Assembly (NCBI GenBank): GCA_949825025.1
Contig: OX463785.1
Span: 14,509,971 to 14,573,970, forward strand
Direction: 5' to 3'
DNA from: Siphlonurus alternatus
Taxonomy: Eukaryota > Arthropoda > Insecta > Ephemeroptera > Siphlonuridae
Length of the DNA stretch: 64,000 bases
The notes under the pieces are model-generated. The model saw only the letters and a program-made list of their open reading frames with translations, made no database searches and had not been told where the DNA came from. Both the position numbers and the translations under genes were made by a program. Below are positions 63,583 through 64,000 of this stretch, in pieces (position 1 is the stretch's first letter; every line of letters starts with the position of its first letter).

Positions 63583-64000
63583 CTGTGAGACGAAACTTTT
63601 AAAATCTCCATACAAACACTGTAGGTGGCAGGGAAATAAACCTAGCTATTGCAAATCATATATAAACGTAGCAAATTTACTTAGTGCTATATTTACATTG
63701 CTTTAACAAAACATCCAATGAAATAGATAGAATTTGGGCTACTGAAGGTAATAAATATAATGTATTATGTACAGCGTTAACTTCAAATTTTGAAAAGTAA
63801 TAAAAAAGGTGTTAAAAATCTGATTTGGAAAATAATATATACATAATTATTTATTATACACGGAAATTGAAAATATTAACACCCTCTAATTTTTGTATAA
63901 AAAAAATAAATGAAAACCTAGAATTAGTAGAACATTATTAATTAAGAGTGCAATCAAATGCATTAAATTGTTTAAATTCATAATTAACATAAGTCTTCAT
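63583..64000. other. UNC80 intron at the right edge
   Basis: AT-rich, no exon visible. The upstream exon that must supply two bases to E1 lies past the window. Confidence 0.7.

Noticed and set aside
61915..62319. One continuous 134-codon exon
   Set aside because: It spans E3, a 57-nt intron and E4. Splice sites, AT bias and lack of conservation in the middle favour an intron, though retention is possible.

Overview
This is an AT-rich invertebrate nuclear window. Compact GC-richer exons sit among introns packed with hairpin (MITE-like) elements. Almost all of it is one gene on the minus strand, the animal UNC80 gene, which encodes the large HEAT/armadillo-type scaffold of the NALCN sodium-leak channel complex (NALCN, UNC79, UNC80, FAM155). 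I reconstructed 49 exons by hand between 63582 and the stop codon at 4419. Their splice phases agree throughout, giving about 8739 nt of open frame (about 2912 residues). The N-terminal part of the protein lies beyond the right edge, and the last exon and 3' flank lie at the left edge. Several blocks resemble vertebrate UNC80 by eye, and the wording of the C-terminal tail looks more protostome (arthropod-like). I cannot name a species.

Layout from left to right: 1-4418 is the 3' flank or 3' UTR with hairpin elements. 4419-5529 holds the two last UNC80 exons. 5530-14808 is a long UNC80 intron carrying an opposite-strand transcription unit (about 7.0-14.0 kb) with a CpG-rich promoter, four spliced exons and a poly(A) signal. 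Its last intron is filled by about 45 tandem units of ~130 bp. 14809-25578 holds the 3' part of UNC80, including three consecutive frame-neutral exons. 25579-30697 is an intron with a 751-bp fold-back element and a probable 21-nt microexon. 30698-39063 is a dense run of conserved UNC80 exons. 39193-42340 is a 3.1-kb near-perfect palindrome with a TTA target duplication. 42663-63582 holds the middle part of UNC80, with a hAT-type element at 43273-43688.

The points I rate most worth a second look are the intronic satellite of the nested gene, with a YY1-like motif and a copy of a 3' splice site in nearly every unit; the 3.1-kb palindrome with inward-facing TATA-like boxes; the UNC80 microexon and frame-neutral exon choices; and several hairpin families that each carry the palindrome TGACGTCA. 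All similarity statements come from memory of protein families, not from a search.
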